Source of the DNA: Microglena sp. YARC
Taxonomy: Eukaryota > Chlorophyta > Chlorophyceae > Chlamydomonadales > Chlamydomonadaceae
Length of the DNA: 64,000 bases
Direction of reading: 5' to 3'
Assembly: GCA_022414725.1 (NCBI GenBank)
Contig: CM039466.1
Coordinates: forward strand, 20,153,554-20,217,553
Shown one piece after another: positions 11,501 to 49,464 of the stretch (its first letter is position 1; each line of letters starts with the position of its first letter). The position numbers and the translations under genes were made by a program. Under the pieces are notes generated by a model that saw only the letters and a list, made by a program, of their open reading frames with translations, did not search any database and was not told the origin of the DNA.

Positions 11501-13435
11501 GCTTCCTGACTGTTCAATTTCCAACCACACACCACACAACCGACCCAGTGCTGCTAGCTGTTCAATCCCAACCCCACAACCAAACCGACCCAGTGCTGCG
11601 CTGACTGTTCAATCCCAACCCAACAACCCACACAACCGACCCCAGTTGCTGCCTGACTGTTTCAATCCCAACCCACACAACCCACACAAGCCGACCCAGT
11701 CTTGCCTGACTGTTCAATCCCAAAACCCACACCCAACCGACCCAGTCTGCCTGACTGTTCAATCCCAACCCACACAACCGACCCACCCTCGCTGAGCTGT
11801 TCAATTCCCAAACCCACACCAACCCACACAAAACGACCCAGTGCTGCCTGACTAGTGTTCAATCCCAAACCCCACCAACCGACCCATGCTGGCCTGACTG
11901 TTCAATCCCCAACCCACACAACCCACACAACCGACCCAGTGCTGCCTGACTGTTCAATCCCAACCCACACAACCCACACAACCGCATCCCAGTGCTGCCT
12001 GACGTTCAAATCCCAACCCACCACAAATCCAGCCCAAGTGCTGCCTGAACTGTTCCAATCCCAACCCACACAAACCGAGCCCAGTGCTGCCTGACTGTTT
12101 CAATCGCCGACCCACACAACCCACACAACCGACCCAGTGCGCCTGACTGTTCAAATCCCAACCCACACCAACCCACACAACCGACCCAGTGCTGCCTGAC
12201 GTTTCAATCCCAACCCACAAAAAACCGACCCAGTGCTGCTTGACTGTTCAATCCCAACCACACAAACCCACACAAAACCACCCAGTGCTGCCTGACCTGT
12301 TCAATCCCAACCCACAACAACCCCACCACAACCGACCCAGTGCTGCCGACTGTTCAATCCCAACCAACCAACCACCCAATGCTGACTTAGGTTCAATCCA
12401 ACCGAAACATATCCCACCCAAACCATCAATCGATGCCAGACTGTCAGTCCCAACAACCCAAACCAGCCCCAACGACCCAATGCTGCCTGACTGTTTCAAT
12501 TCTCAACAGAGCCCAACAACCCAATGCTGCCCTGACTGTTCAATCCCAACCGACCCAACCACCCCAACCGAGCCCAATTGCTTGCCTGACCTGTTCAATT
12601 CAACAGATCCCAACAACCCAACGGAACCCAAAACTGCCTGACTGTTCGAAATTCCAACCCACACAACCCAACACAACAGACCCAGCACTGCCTGACATGT
12701 ATCAATCCCAACAGACCCAAACCACCCCAATGCTGCCTCACTGCCACAATCCCAAAACCTTACCCAACCAACCCAATGCTGCCTTGACGTTCAATCCAAC
12801 CAATCCAACTGACCCAGAATGCTGCCTGACTGTTCGATTCCAACTGGACTCATCCCACCCAAACCCATCCAATGCTGCCTGACTCTTCAATCCCGAACCA
12901 CCCAACCAACCCAACCGACCCAATGCTGCCTGAACTGCTTCAATCCCAACAACCCAACCCAACCGACCCAATGCTGCACCTCACTTGTTATAATCCATTC
13001 CGGCCCAACCCATCCAACCGACCCAACATCCAACCCACCCAACCTACTCAACCAAAACTCAACAATGCTGCCTCGCCTTGTTCAATTCCCAACCGCCCAA
13101 CCCATTCAACCCACCCAAAGCATCCAAACCCACCCAAACCCTCAAACGACTCCAATGCTTTGCCTCACTGTTCAATCCATGCCCAACCCATCCAACCACC
13201 CCAAAGCATCCAAGCCACCAATCTACTCAACCAACTCAATGCTGCCTCGCTGTTCAATCCCAACCCGCCAACCCCATCCAACCACCCAAAGCATCCAACC
13301 CACCCAACCTACCCAACCAACTTCAACGGACATTGCCCTCGCTGTTCAATCCCAAACCGACCCAACCCAACCCAACGCACCCATCCCAACCAACCGACTC
13401 AATGCTGCCTCACTATTTAATCCCAACTTACCTCG
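11501..13435. repeat. Tandem array, unit about 47-50 bp
   Basis: Some forty units of the form GTGCTGCCTGACTGTTCAAT plus a variable CCCAACCCACACAACC stretch. Units after about 12,400 drift to CCCAACCGACCCAATGCTGCC. High indel noise. Confidence 0.9.
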
Positions 13436-13499
13436 TAGGATAAACTTCTTGTGCGCATTGAAACAGCGCAAGCAGAAAGCAAACGAATTCCTGGTTTAA

Positions 13500-13830
13500 T
13501 TATGTTAACTGGAGTCGTTTGTTAATTATGGTAAGATATATATATTCATGGGGGTTTTGATTATGGTAATATATGAAATTCCTGAGTTTGATTATGTAAA
13601 TATATATATTCATGAGTTTGATAATGGTAATATATGAATTCCTGAGTTTGATTAAATGGTTAGATATATATATTCATGAGTTTGATTATGGTAAGATATA
13701 TATATTCCTGAGTTTGATTATGGTTAAGATGTTTTGTATTCGTGATTTTGATTATGGTAAGATATATATATTCATGAGTTTGATTATGTAAGATATATAT
13801 ATTCATGAGTTTGATTATGGTAAGATATTC
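13500..13830. repeat. Tandem array, unit about 33 bp
   Basis: Ten or so units built from GAGTTTGATTATGGTAAG plus ATATATATTCAT. Confidence 0.9.
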
Positions 13831-13854
13831 TTCCCCCTCGTTCATTCCAATACA

Positions 13855-14040
13855 ACAGATACACAGATACAAACCAACCATACATACAAACAAACCGTAC
13901 ATACAAACCAAACATAGATACATACAAACCATACATACAAACCATACATAACAAACCATGCATACATACATACAAACCATACATACATACAAACCATACA
14001 TACAAACCATACATACAAACCATACATAAAAACCATATGT
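13855..14040. repeat. Array of ACAAACCATACAT
   Basis: A short tandem array. 14,041-14,340 is unique sequence in which no gene was recognised. Confidence 0.85.
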
Positions 14041-14339
14041 ACATATAAGTGTTCATCGAGTGGAAATAAAAACTAGTTAGTGATCATTACTGCACTTGGC
14101 ATGTGATTATATGAACCGGGTTTCGAATTGCTGTCTTTTTTGTTCGTCCTGTGGAATCTGATAGCGAATCGTAATTGTTCCTGAGGGTTCTCCTTGACCA
14201 CCTCCTAACTAGGGTTACTAACCTAAACTGCGGTATGGGTCTCTCTCCTTATAAATCACAAGTTAAAATAAAAAAGATTAAATTGAAATTTAAAGTTCGT
14301 TTTCACATTTTTGCAGTTTGTGGTGAATTACGACAACCA

Positions 14340-15320
14340 GCTGGACAGTGTTTCGATGAAATATCATCCATTATTGATGCGGAGAAGGCCAGGGTGGCAA
14401 GGCGCATGTGCCTGCTGCCCATGCATGCATAAGCTGGCACTTGGTCTTGTGTGGATGAAATATCATCCATCATTGATGCAGGAGAAGGCCAGGGTGGCAA
14501 GGCGCATGTGCCTGCCGCCCATGCATGCATAAGCTGGCACTTGGTCTTGTGTGGATAAATATCATCCATCATTGATGCAGAGAAGGCCATAAGGTGGCAA
14601 GGCGCATGTGCCTGCTGCCCATGCATGCATAAGCTGGCACTTGGTCTTGTGTGGATGAAATATCATCCATCATTGATGCGGAGAAGGCCAGGGTGGCAAG
14701 GCGCATGTGCCTGCTGCCCATGCATGCATAAGCTGGCACTTGGTCTTGTGTGGATGAAATATCATCCATCATTGATGCGAAGAAGGCCAGGGTGGCAAGG
14801 CGCATGTGCCTGCTGCCCATGCATGCATAAGCTGGCACTTGGTCTTGTGTGGATGAAATATCATCCATCATTGATGCGGAGAAGGCCAGGGTGGCAAGGC
14901 GCATGTGCCTGCTGCCCATGCATGCATAAGCTGGCACTTGGTCTTGTGTGGATGAAATATCATCCATCATTGATGCAGAGAAGGCCAGGGTGGCAAGGCG
15001 CATGTGCCTGCTGCCCATGCATGCATAAGCTGGCACTTGGTCTTGTGTGGATGAAATATCATCCATCATTGATGCGGAGAAGGCCAGGGTGGCAAGGCGC
15101 ATGTGCCTGCTGCCCATGCATGCATAAGCTGTGCACTTGGTCTTGTGTGGATGAAATATCATCCATCATTGATGCGAAGAAGGCCAGGGTGGCAAGGCGC
15201 ATGTGCCTGCTGCCCATGCATGCATAAGCTGGCACTTGGTCTTGTGTGGATGAAATATCATCCATCATTGATGCGGAGAAGGCCAGGGTGGCAAGGCGCA
15301 TGTGCCTGCTGCCTAAGCAT
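14340..15320. repeat. 99-bp tandem array, about 10 units
   Basis: Well-conserved units contain GATGAAATATCATCCATCAT, AGGCCAGGGTGGCAAGGCGC and GCCCATGCATGCATAAGC. Since 99 is a multiple of 3, frames stay open on both strands for hundreds of bases. The first unit is preceded by a pyrimidine run and TTTTTGCAG (about 14,300-14,312, plus strand), so the array may derive from an exon edge. No product is claimed. Confidence 0.9.
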
Positions 15321-16100
15321 GTATAGACTGGCAATTGGTCGTGTATGTGCCTACTGCCTAAGCATGCATAGACTGGCAGTTGGTCTTGTATGGACGACAG
15401 TGCAGTAGGCTGATATGGCAGTATTATAGCCAGTACTGCCCTGTCAGGCAGTACTGTGCTCCATACCGTGCGTCTACATAGCACAATAATGTGATACCCA
15501 CGGATACGAGGGAGCATAATAAGCGGAATATACAGCTTTATAGCCGTTCAGCGGTTGATTTTGATGTAGAGTTTCGTAGTTTTGTTGTTCGTGCCTCCAT
15601 TATTTCAGGCCAAATTCTCGATTCTCGGGCAAAAATGACTGAATTCTCAGGACAAATTCTCAATTTTGAGGTACAAACTACGTTCTACAAAGTGTTTCGT
15701 AAACTCAAATCCAAATCATCCGCTGAAATGCGAAATAAGACTTGTCCAGGTACATCCTGGAGAGGAAGATTAAATATATAGTATGCCTTATTACGAGGCG
15801 TGTGTTGAGGGGGCCAGCCCGTTTGCTTGCACTGGGGCCAACCACCAATATGGGGGAATGCACTTCAGTACTTCACATCGCACTGCTGTTGTAAACTCCT
15901 AAGCGATGTTGGAGTCTGATGGTTACAGATGCCTTGGTCTGTTGGATGGAGTTGGTTGGTTGGAGTCTGGGGCCAACCACCAATATGGGGGGGGGGGCTG
16001 TCATCTCCTTGGAGGAGGGTTTTTTTGTGGTGGTGGTGGGGGGGGGGGGGCTGTTTCATGTGTGGTCCCACTTCCTGGGGTGAAAATCCTTTCGATATAA
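15321..16100. other. Unique stretch, no gene recognised
   Basis: Short degenerate array remnants run to 15,410. An open frame of 96 codons at 15,491-15,781 (plus) has no recognised motif or splice context. G-rich tracts lie at 15,988 and 16,040. Confidence 0.5.
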
Positions 16101-16109
16101 ATTGTTGCA

Positions 16110-16320
16110 GCAATGCAGTGTCGCTAGAAGAATTTGAATTTGAATTGTTGCATGGTTACACCGCTAGTTCAGATGTTCTGCACTGTGCATGTTCAATATT
16201 GTATGGGGCAGTTGGTAATTTGAATTTGGATTTTTACATGGTTACACCGCTAGTTCAGATGTTCTGCACTGCGCATGTTCAATATTGTATCGGGCAGTTG
16301 GCAATTTGAATTTTAATTGC
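16110..16320. repeat. Two-unit tandem duplication, about 95 bp
   Basis: Both units hold GGTTACACCGCTAGTTCAGA and CATGTTCAATATTGTAT, joined by AATTTGAATTTG tracts. Confidence 0.85.
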
Positions 16321-16394
16321 AACATGTTTTTTCTGCCAAATCTGGGCTGCATACAGTCTGCCCATACCAAGTCCCCCTTGCGATACCCATGGAA

Positions 16395-16555
16395 ACAAGT
16401 CATTCGCAAGCGACGCGGAAAATTGGCGGGTTGTGTTGGGAAATGAAAGGGAGATGACTGAAGCCACTTAGTTATGAGACAGTTGACTGACGTGTCAGGC
16501 TTAAATTTTTCGGTCGGACAAACGAACAACCAGAAGGGGGGGCTCCGCCAACCAT
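16395..16555. repeat. Dispersed repeat with TCGCAAGCGACGC motif
   Basis: It contains CGCAAGCGACGCGGAAAATT, later GACGTGTCAGGCTT and CCAGAAGGGGGGGCTCCGCC. Related pieces lie at 20,205-20,270, 31,880-32,095, 34,298-34,350, 34,690-34,745, 34,930-34,960 and 35,430-35,460. Confidence 0.65.
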
Positions 16556-16797
16556 GGACCCAGGGAGCATATTAAGCGGGTGAGGCAGTTGGGAAATGAG
16601 TATCTCCGCATATTGAACCCCCATATGCAATAGCAAAGCATAACTGGCACTATCACTGACAGAATCCCAGCCTGAGAGAGGATATTGTTACATACTCAGG
16701 CCCAAACCCTCACTGTTATAAAACTGTCCAGCTGCCCGGCGCTGTTCAGTCTCGGCATTGATTTTTGCTGAGTATATTCTCTCTTATGCCGTGTATT

Positions 16798-17009
16798 AGC
16801 CTCTTTCAGTGATTTACAATGGTCTGGTGGTTGACTAGATCGCTAAGGAATGAAGTGTCGGGGGTTAGACTCCCCCTTCGGTCGCTCTTGGCGTCGCAGG
16901 TCGTCGTCAACCGCTATGGTAGCTTGTCCAGTTGAGGTAGGAGATCGCTCCCCACCCGCGTACAACGGGTTCCCTTAACACCACGCCCCACCAGGCGTTA
17001 TCATTACCT
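16798..17009 (+). mobile_element. tRNA-derived SINE
   Basis: A full-length element, AGCCTCTTTCAGTG to GCGTTATCATTA. The A-box region is mutated (TGGTCTGGTGG) and the B box reads GGTTAGACTCC. Target duplication TATGCCGTGTATT at 16,785-16,797 and 17,012-17,024. Confidence 0.9.
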
Positions 17010-17219
17010 TCTATGCCGTGTATTGAACCATTATGGTTCGCAGCCTGGTGGCTGGTAGACCGTGTAATTCAACCAATAACGATCTGTTGTGGTAAGAATG
17101 CTTTGATTTGAGTTGGTTGTGTACTTATGTTACTGTTGGCAAGCAGCCTTACAGACTGGGGGCATGCTTAAGTTCCTTGACCCGATCAAGCAGGATGGGG
17201 GAAAGGTGCATCTGATGAG

Positions 17220-17470
17220 AACCATGTGCTGGGATGTCAGGTTTCATATGCTGGGATGTATATTCCGAGAAGGGGTCTGGGACTTCGGGAATAGGGATGC
17301 CTGGTAAATTCCGGGAAGTTATGTCTGGTATTTTGAGAAGGGGTATGGGATGTCTGGTATATTCCGGGAAGTTATGTCTGGTATACCGGTATTCCTCGAG
17401 AAGTATGTCTGGTACCGTACTTCGAGAAGGGGTCTGGGTCTGGGATGCCTGGTATATTCCGGGAAGTAAT
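17220..17470. repeat. Array of TGGTATATTCCGGGAAGT units
   Basis: Five or six irregular units of 30-45 bp. 17,471-18,210 holds G and T homopolymers (17,530-17,568; 17,757-17,777) and no recognised gene. Confidence 0.75.
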
Positions 17471-18218
17471 TTCTTCAAACTTACCGGTAATCAGCTATTC
17501 AGCTTAGTTTGCTCCCTGGTTTATCGCACGGGGCGGGGGGGAGGGGGGGGGGGGGGGGGGGGGGGGAGACTGCGGACTCCAGGGGCTGCAGGATCTCGGT
17601 GGTGCTTCTTGTTACAGATAAGATAAATGGAAGTCTAGCTTGCAGTCATTAAGTCAGGCGGCATAGTAGGGGCTACAGGTGCTACTATTGCAGTGCACTA
17701 GCTAGCTGGTTGGCGGTTCCAGCCACTAGCTGACTTTCTGTCCTCGGTCACTGACTTTTTTTTTTTTTTTTTTTTTTGAATTTGACTGACCAGACCGGGG
17801 AGTGCACTTGGTCTTTATGGTACGACCTATAATTCGTACTATAACAGGGGGGCTTGGAATTGAAAAACGGTGAGCAGCCCGGAGTGGGCTGATAAAATAT
17901 CTGTAAACAAACTATCCCGCCTCCCACCTCCCACTATTTCTTCACTGCCTGGCCTGCAAACCCTTATCTTGCATCACCTCATTCATGAGAGATATCTGCT
18001 CCTAGTACATCATCATGCCCAGTTTGTTTTATGTTGGTACTTGAGCTTTCGCCCGCCAGCAACATACACGCCAGCCAGCCAGCAGTACACAAGCCAGCCA
18101 GCCGGACAGTAGCCATGCAAACATCTATGCTACCTCATCTCGTGTGGTGGGTGGTGGGTGGATGGTGGAGTGGGAGGGGAATGAATACGGTACATCATCT
18201 TGGGTCCCGTGTAGGGGG

Positions 18219-18407
18219 CAGGGTACTTCAAATGGTAAAAATGGCCAGCGCTTTAACGCACTTGAAAGCAAAAAAAACTGCGCTTTTGTAGTGCAAAGAG
18301 CGCAAAAATTGCTTGCTGCGCCCACAGGGGGGTGCAAAAAACTGCGCTTAAAGCGCAGAGGGGGTCAAAAAGTCAGCGCTCAAAAGCGCGCGCTTTGAAT
18401 TACCCTG
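18219..18407 (+). mobile_element. hAT-type MITE, family 1
   Basis: Starts CAGGGTACTTC and ends TTACCCTG. The interior is rich in GCGC and contains TAGTGCAAAGAGCGCAAAAA. Perfect 8-bp target duplication GTAGGGGG at 18,211-18,218 and 18,408-18,415. Noncoding. 18,416-18,840 is unique sequence with no recognised gene. Confidence 0.9.
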
Positions 18408-18842
18408 GTAGGGGGATGTACTAATTTCGGGGTGGGTAGTGGATAATAAACGGTAGTGGGCTTTTGGGACTTGGTTACACTTACTTACAATACATAGGAA
18501 ATTCAATTACATTTCATGAATATTAAAATATAATACCGGTACACTGATTTACATTACATTGAAACACTCAATTCCATAACCGGTACAAAGCTACTTGATC
18601 CACCACCAATTGATAAGCAAGCGACGAAGAATGTAAGTCCAAGTGGCAGTAACAAAATATATTTTCGCGATTCTCAATGCATTTCCTGTCGTATCTATAA
18701 TGAGTAATGATTCCTTCGGAGATGGAGGGGTCATAATTATTCACGAATGAAAGATCGAGAACTAATGTGCAGAGGTAACGATTGTCTTCCCCTGGTCGTT
18801 GCAAAATGAATCATTGATGTTAGTGAGTGAGTCATTGTCAGG

Positions 18843-19240
18843 TTAGTTAAACACGAACGTGTCTGCGTGTCCAGAGGGGTGAGTGCGTGTTTTCGAGCGG
18901 AATTTCACTGTGATGTGCGTGTTTGCATTCACATTTTGGACAGTTTCAGAATTTGACTTATATGTGCGTGGTTTTCCTGGTTTGCACAGGATCGCACACA
19001 CATTTGAAGGGCGTGTGTGGTTACCCACACATGGGTGGTGGTGGTAGTGGGATGGTGTGGTGGGGGCTCTGTATGAGCCACGTAAACTAACAGATGGCTT
19101 TGAACAACCCTTCTCGGAGTGTGTAACACATGTTCTAAAAAAAAAAGCAATGATACCGCCCGGTGGTGGTGGTGTGTGTGTGTGGGGGGGGGGGGGGGGC
19201 TCTGTGTGTGCCACGTAAACTCTTAGAGGGCTTTGAACCA
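18843..19240. repeat. Dispersed repeat shared with 54,290-54,495
   Basis: Both loci hold GATGTGCGTG segments with CACATTTT, TTTTCCTGGTTT and GCTTTGAACAACCC in the same order. The last part here is partly duplicated (19,150-19,240). Confidence 0.7.
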
Positions 19241-19374
19241 TGCTGGTCATAGTACCTTAGACATGCATGATAGGTCAAACGTGCATCAGATGTCGTCGCG
19301 AGCTACAAAAGTGCACCACCATTGGCATAATTGGCACCGTTGACACCAGGCTCTATATCATACATCCCCGGTCA

Positions 19375-19628
19375 ACGAATGACTCAACGGCAGAGCTCCT
19401 TCAACGGCCTAGGTGCAGGGTTCGAATCCCCACCGGTGCCTTTTTTTTTTAGTTGTGAAAGGACTTTCACCCCAGGAGGTGGGTCTCCCGACACAAACCA
19501 GCGACCTGAAGTGTTCGCAGTCTCTGTCAACCGCCATGGTAGCTTTGTCCAGGTGAAGTAGCAGCCCGTTCCCTACCGCCATATGCCGGGGCTCCCTTCA
19601 TACCACGCCCCAGCAGGCATAATCATTA
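19375..19628 (+). mobile_element. SINE-like element with a different tRNA-like head
   Basis: The head contains GGGTTCGAATCCC (B-box-like) and a T run. The tail contains GTCAACCGCCATGGTAGC and ACCACGCCCCAGCAGGC, as in the other SINEs. It lies about 110 bp beyond the peptidase stop codon, inside the expected 3' UTR. Confidence 0.65.
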
Positions 19629-19735
19629 GATACGAATGCCCAGGGGGGCATCAGATAGCCTGAGGGACATGCCCAACATCAAAACAGCATTTTATAATAT
19701 TTGTAAATTTCGTCAAGATGTACTCCTTGAGGATC

Positions 19736-45858
<26,123 letters not shown>

Positions 45859-45962
45859 GACCGCTCAGCTCTGGCAAAGTAGCCTATCAGGTGAATCAGA
45901 CTTTGCTTCTTGTGGCGAGCTCCTGCTTGTTAGGGTGCGATCCTGCTTGTGCTGGCTTGAAG

Positions 45963-45972
45963 TCCTATAAAC
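45963..45972 (-). promoter_or_regulatory. Possible TATA-like element of the peptidase gene
   Basis: TTTATAGG on the minus strand about 105 bp before the start codon. Position is plausible but no other promoter element was identified. Confidence 0.25.
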
Positions 45973-46680
45973 AGTTACAACCTGCAAATTAGAATGTGAA
46001 GGAATCAATTAAGCCTTCAGAATTAGGGAGCACCCGAGCTGAGTTATATATTCAGGCATCAATCTTGGGCTTGGATCAAAATGAGCATTGGCTGCATGAT
46101 TCAACATGAGGCTGTACTCCTTCCTTATGTGGGCATGCATGTATTACTTGTATCAGCAGAAGGGTGTTGACTGTATGCAGGTGAACTGTTTGAAAGTTCT
46201 ACCCAGTTCACTCGGTGGTTGGGTCACTGGGTCAGAGGAAAAAAGGGGAACTTCTCGCTTGTGGAAAATTATATCTTTCAGTTGAGGCATGTCATATCTC
46301 AGCAGATCTTTGTGTTGGATTCATATGCCATGGATGGCAGTTGAGGTAAGGTACCTAACCTACTGATGGCATGGACAGGGAGGGTGCGAGGGAAGGGGGG
46401 GGGGGGGGGGGGGGGGGGGGGGTAGGAAGGGGAGGGAGGGAGGGAAGAGGAGAGAGGGGGGGGCAAAGGGAACAGGGGGGGATGAAGGGGTGGGAGGAGG
46501 AAGGGTCGACGTGATCGGCGTCAAGGATAGGCATCGAGGATAGGCGTGCGAGGACATGCGAGGATGGGCGTCAAGGAGGCGTGCGACCTCACCTCACCTC
46601 CGAGCCATTCTAGCTCACCTAAAAGATTCAGCGTCTTCTTTTTGTTTCCGGTCTGGGCAGCAGTTGGGTTGGTCTGATTG
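45973..46680. other. Intergenic, no gene recognised
   Basis: Unique sequence with a G run at 46,398-46,422 and G/A-rich tract to 46,505, then GAGGATAGGCGTGCGAGGA-type short repeats (46,520-46,585). Confidence 0.6.
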
Positions 46681-46681
46681 T

Positions 46682-47227
46682 TTACGCAAAGATGGGCATC
46701 GTAAAACTAAATACGCACCGCTCAGCTAGTGCCATCAATCTCCGACCCCACCCTCCCCGGTTCGCCGGTTCTGAGGCACGAAGACTGAACCGCTTGGGCA
46801 AACCCCAGCTGAATCGATTGGTTGCGTGATCAGTAGCTTCCCCCCTCCGTGATATACGGCCTACGTCGGGTCGGACGTCAACTACGAGTTCGTTGGTATT
46901 TTGTCGGTAGCTAAGTGCCAACGGCAAGGCGTATAGAAATAGCAGAAAAGGGCCGACGCTGTTCCTCGCACATCGTGCGCGCAACACAAACTCGAGGCGT
47001 TCACGCCCACCGAGTGTGATCTGACCCCCCTCTGATCTTACAAGACCCCCGCTGACTGAAATGTCTCGAACCGGTGATCTTACTCCCCCGATCACCCTAT
47101 GTTCCAACAAATGCGGCTCCTGCTCGTTAAGGGACTTGCCCAACCTTGGAAGTTGGAACCTGTCGAGTTTAATATGAAGTAGTTTACATGGAACGTGATA
47201 GTTGCATACCATGGTACTACTTGCCAA
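46682..47227 (-). CDS. Open frame of 181 codons, unrecognised
   Basis: High-complexity, non-repetitive sequence open on the minus strand, with stretches such as ERLEFVLRARCARN and LLFLYALPLALSY. There is no recognised domain. Its first codons fall in the MITE at 47,210-47,364 and a dispersed-core repeat at 47,120-47,155, so the upstream part is certainly not gene sequence. Probably chance. Confidence 0.15.
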   Translation of the reverse strand: MASSTMVCNYHVPCKLLHIKLDRFQLPRLGKSLNEQEPHLLEHRVIGGVRSPVRDISVSGGLVRSEGGQITLGGRERLEFVLRARCARNSVGPFLLFLYALPLALSYRQNTNELVVDVRPDVGRISRRGEATDHATNRFSWGLPKRFSLRASEPANRGGWGRRLMALAERCVFSFTMPIFA

Positions 47228-47364
47228 ATTGGTCAGAGCTTAAAGCGCACAGACGTCAGATTGGTCAGCGCTTTGTAGTGCAAAAAGCGCAAAAACTGCG
47301 TGAAACGCGCAGTGAGGCTAAAAAACGCGAAATGACGCTGCTGCGCGCGCTTTCTGGTACCCTG
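47210..47364 (+). mobile_element. hAT-type MITE, family 1
   Basis: CATGGTACTAC to GGTACCCTG (first base pairs slightly mutated). Perfect 8-bp target duplication TTGCATAC at 47,202-47,209 and 47,365-47,372. Confidence 0.9.
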
Positions 47365-47749
47365 TTGCATACCAGAATCACCAGCTCATCAACTATATAT
47401 GTAACCGAAAGCTTGTATGGGAAGAAGGAGCAACTCTTTACACTTACTGGGCCCAGTGTTGTGTACGGGGTCCCACAGCCTAGGGTGGAAAAAAAGAAAA
47501 TAAATGAACTCCCTGCAATACTAATTCTAGTTCATCTAGCTAATTAGATAAAGGCTTGCGCCCTTTCCCCCTGTTTCTTGCAGCCTACTACGATAATGCT
47601 CTGCGAGCCAGTCAAGAGGCTTCGACAAAAATGCCGTCCATTTATGTAAAAACTACTTGATGAGTTGACGGTAGTAGTGGGGCACTTGGGCTTGGAAGAT
47701 TGTTTGGGTTTAAGTTCACCAGTGCTTTTTATTTGTATCCCCTCCCAAA

Positions 47750-47900
47750 TCCAAGGTTGGGCAAGTCCCTTAAGCCTATTTGGCTACCCCCTTCAATGTT
47801 ACAACAACAAAAAAACAGACAAACAGACAAACAAACAAACAAACAAACGAACAAACAAACAAACAAACAAACAAACAAACAAGCAAACAAGCAAGCAAAC
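47750..47900. repeat. Dispersed core repeat followed by (CAAA)n
   Basis: GGTTGGGCAAGTCCCTTAAG and GCCTATTTGGCTACCCC, the family core in reverse, then (AAAC)n to 47,895. Confidence 0.85.
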
Positions 47901-48244
47901 ACCTACTTGCCTGTTATGAAGAACGAAGTACCGTTGACTGATAACATAAGTTAGAAGAGCTAGAGGTAGAAGCAACTATGATAAGGAGAGAGGCAGCGGG
48001 ATGCTTCATCCGCTTCCCGCACCGGCAGTACAAAGTGGTGCAGGACTGTGCTGCGGCATGGAGACTAGGGTAAACCACATACAGTGATATAGACATAGTA
48101 CCGTAGTGGGGCAGTTGAGCTGTAGTAGGGGTGAAATGAGTGCATGAGTCGAAACGGGCACGGCAATTGAACCAAACCAAAAATGCACGTGTGTGTCACA
48201 TTTACATAACAAACAAAGAAGTCAGAGGCCATGCATGTATCAGG

Positions 48245-48545
48245 GTAGTGCAGGACGCAACATGGGGAGGGTCCGTTGAGTCCCAGACGCAGCTGTCGTA
48301 CATTGGTTGCGTCGCAGACGCAGGTTCGGGATGTTGGTTGCGTCTCACTTCTCGCATGGGACGCAACGTGCAGCAGATTCGGTGTGAGGGGAAATGGGAT
48401 TTTTGCGGGGCGCAGCCTTTGGACTTGACTGCGTCCCAGGACGCAACATACGAAATTGGTTACCGCCCTCAATGTTGGAGAGACTCGATGGTCACACCGG
48501 TCACCCTGTCACACTGTCCCAGGACGCAACGCAAGGGGTCCGTTT
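48245..48545. repeat. Cluster of GACGCAAC / GTTGCGTC motifs
   Basis: At least four GACGCAAC and two GTTGCGTC in 300 bp, several as CCCAGGACGCAAC. The surrounding 47,940-48,245 is unique and without a recognised gene. Confidence 0.7.
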
Positions 48546-48569
48546 GATGTACCCTGGCATGCACCGTTT

Positions 48570-48815
48570 GTTACAGACCAGGGGTAGGCTAAATAGGCTA
48601 AAGGACTGGCACTACCATGACAGGAAGGGCTAGAAAGAAAAGGCATTGATGAATTGAACCCCACATAATTGTTTTACCGACGGGGGCCATGAGTTCGTGC
48701 TTTTGCTTTGTGGGTGCTTTTTCTTTTTGTTTGAAGCACTGAGTCTCATACACCCTCGCGGTGTCAAGTAGACTTTAACATGTAATGTAATGTAATGTAA
48801 TGTAATGTAATGTAG
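48570..48815 (+). repeat. Dispersed core repeat, long form, and (TGTAA)n
   Basis: The long form holds ACCAGGGGTAGGCTAAATAG, TGACAGGAAGGGCTAGAAAG and AATTGTTTTACCGACGGGGG. A pentamer array of about seven units lies at 48,778-48,813. Confidence 0.8.
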
Positions 48816-49004
48816 TGATAATTCATTTGTACAAGTTAAATTAAATCGTCAGCACACATGGGATGATGATTTAATTGTGCGATGCATATGGCATATGCAG
48901 TGCAATAACACATCCTCGCCTCATTAACGGCTAGCATAGGGAGACCCACCCTTCGAGCTATTGAAAGTGATGACATATGCAGCGTGGAACGAATGTGTGT
49001 TCCA

Positions 49005-49065
49005 CTCCAGGACTCCAGGGGGTAGCTGATTAGGCTGAGGGGAATTGCCCAACCTCAAATAATCA
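49005..49065 (+). repeat. Dispersed core repeat, short form
   Basis: CTCCAGGGGGTAGCTGATTA followed by GGGGAATTGCCCAACCTCAA. Confidence 0.7.
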
Positions 49066-49285
49066 TTCTAGACTATCCGGCTATTAATAAGCACTTTAAG
49101 ATCTGGTCCCCAACAAATTGCAGGAATCCGGCAGAGGACCCCGAGATCATTTTCTGTAGTTAGTATGCAGCGTGGATCAAATGTGTTTAATCAAATACGT
49201 CGATTTTACAAATGTGAACAATAACATAGCGAGAACGTTAAATGCATTGCAATATCTCTTTACTGTGTACCCTTGATACCTTGTA

Positions 49286-49390
49286 GGTCTCTGCCTTGGC
49301 CATTGCCTGGTCAAGGGCAGCGGTCTTGGCGGTGGCGGCCTTCTCAGCAGCTTTGGGGGCCGTTGTGTTTTTGGTCAATAGGGGATGTGG
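49286..49390 (-). CDS. Possible Ala/Lys-rich exon
   Basis: The minus-strand peptide includes APKAAEKAATAKTAALDQAM and AKAETYK, ending at a donor GTATCAAG. Composition is protein-like, as in tails of ribosomal or chromatin proteins, but no family is recognised. The acceptor is unclear and the neighbours are repeats. It could be the only visible exon of a minus-strand gene, or chance. Confidence 0.3.
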
Positions 49391-49464
49391 TGCGGAAGGA
49401 TTCCTTGTTGCCCGTGGAGGATCGTGGGAAAGACCCTCACTGTTTTCGTCCAATGATATGTATG

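Noticed and set aside
10398..11795. Long open frames across the N run
   Set aside because: They consist of undetermined bases and carry no information.
15491..15781. 96-codon open frame
   Set aside because: No motif, no splice context and no start context. Kept only as a note.
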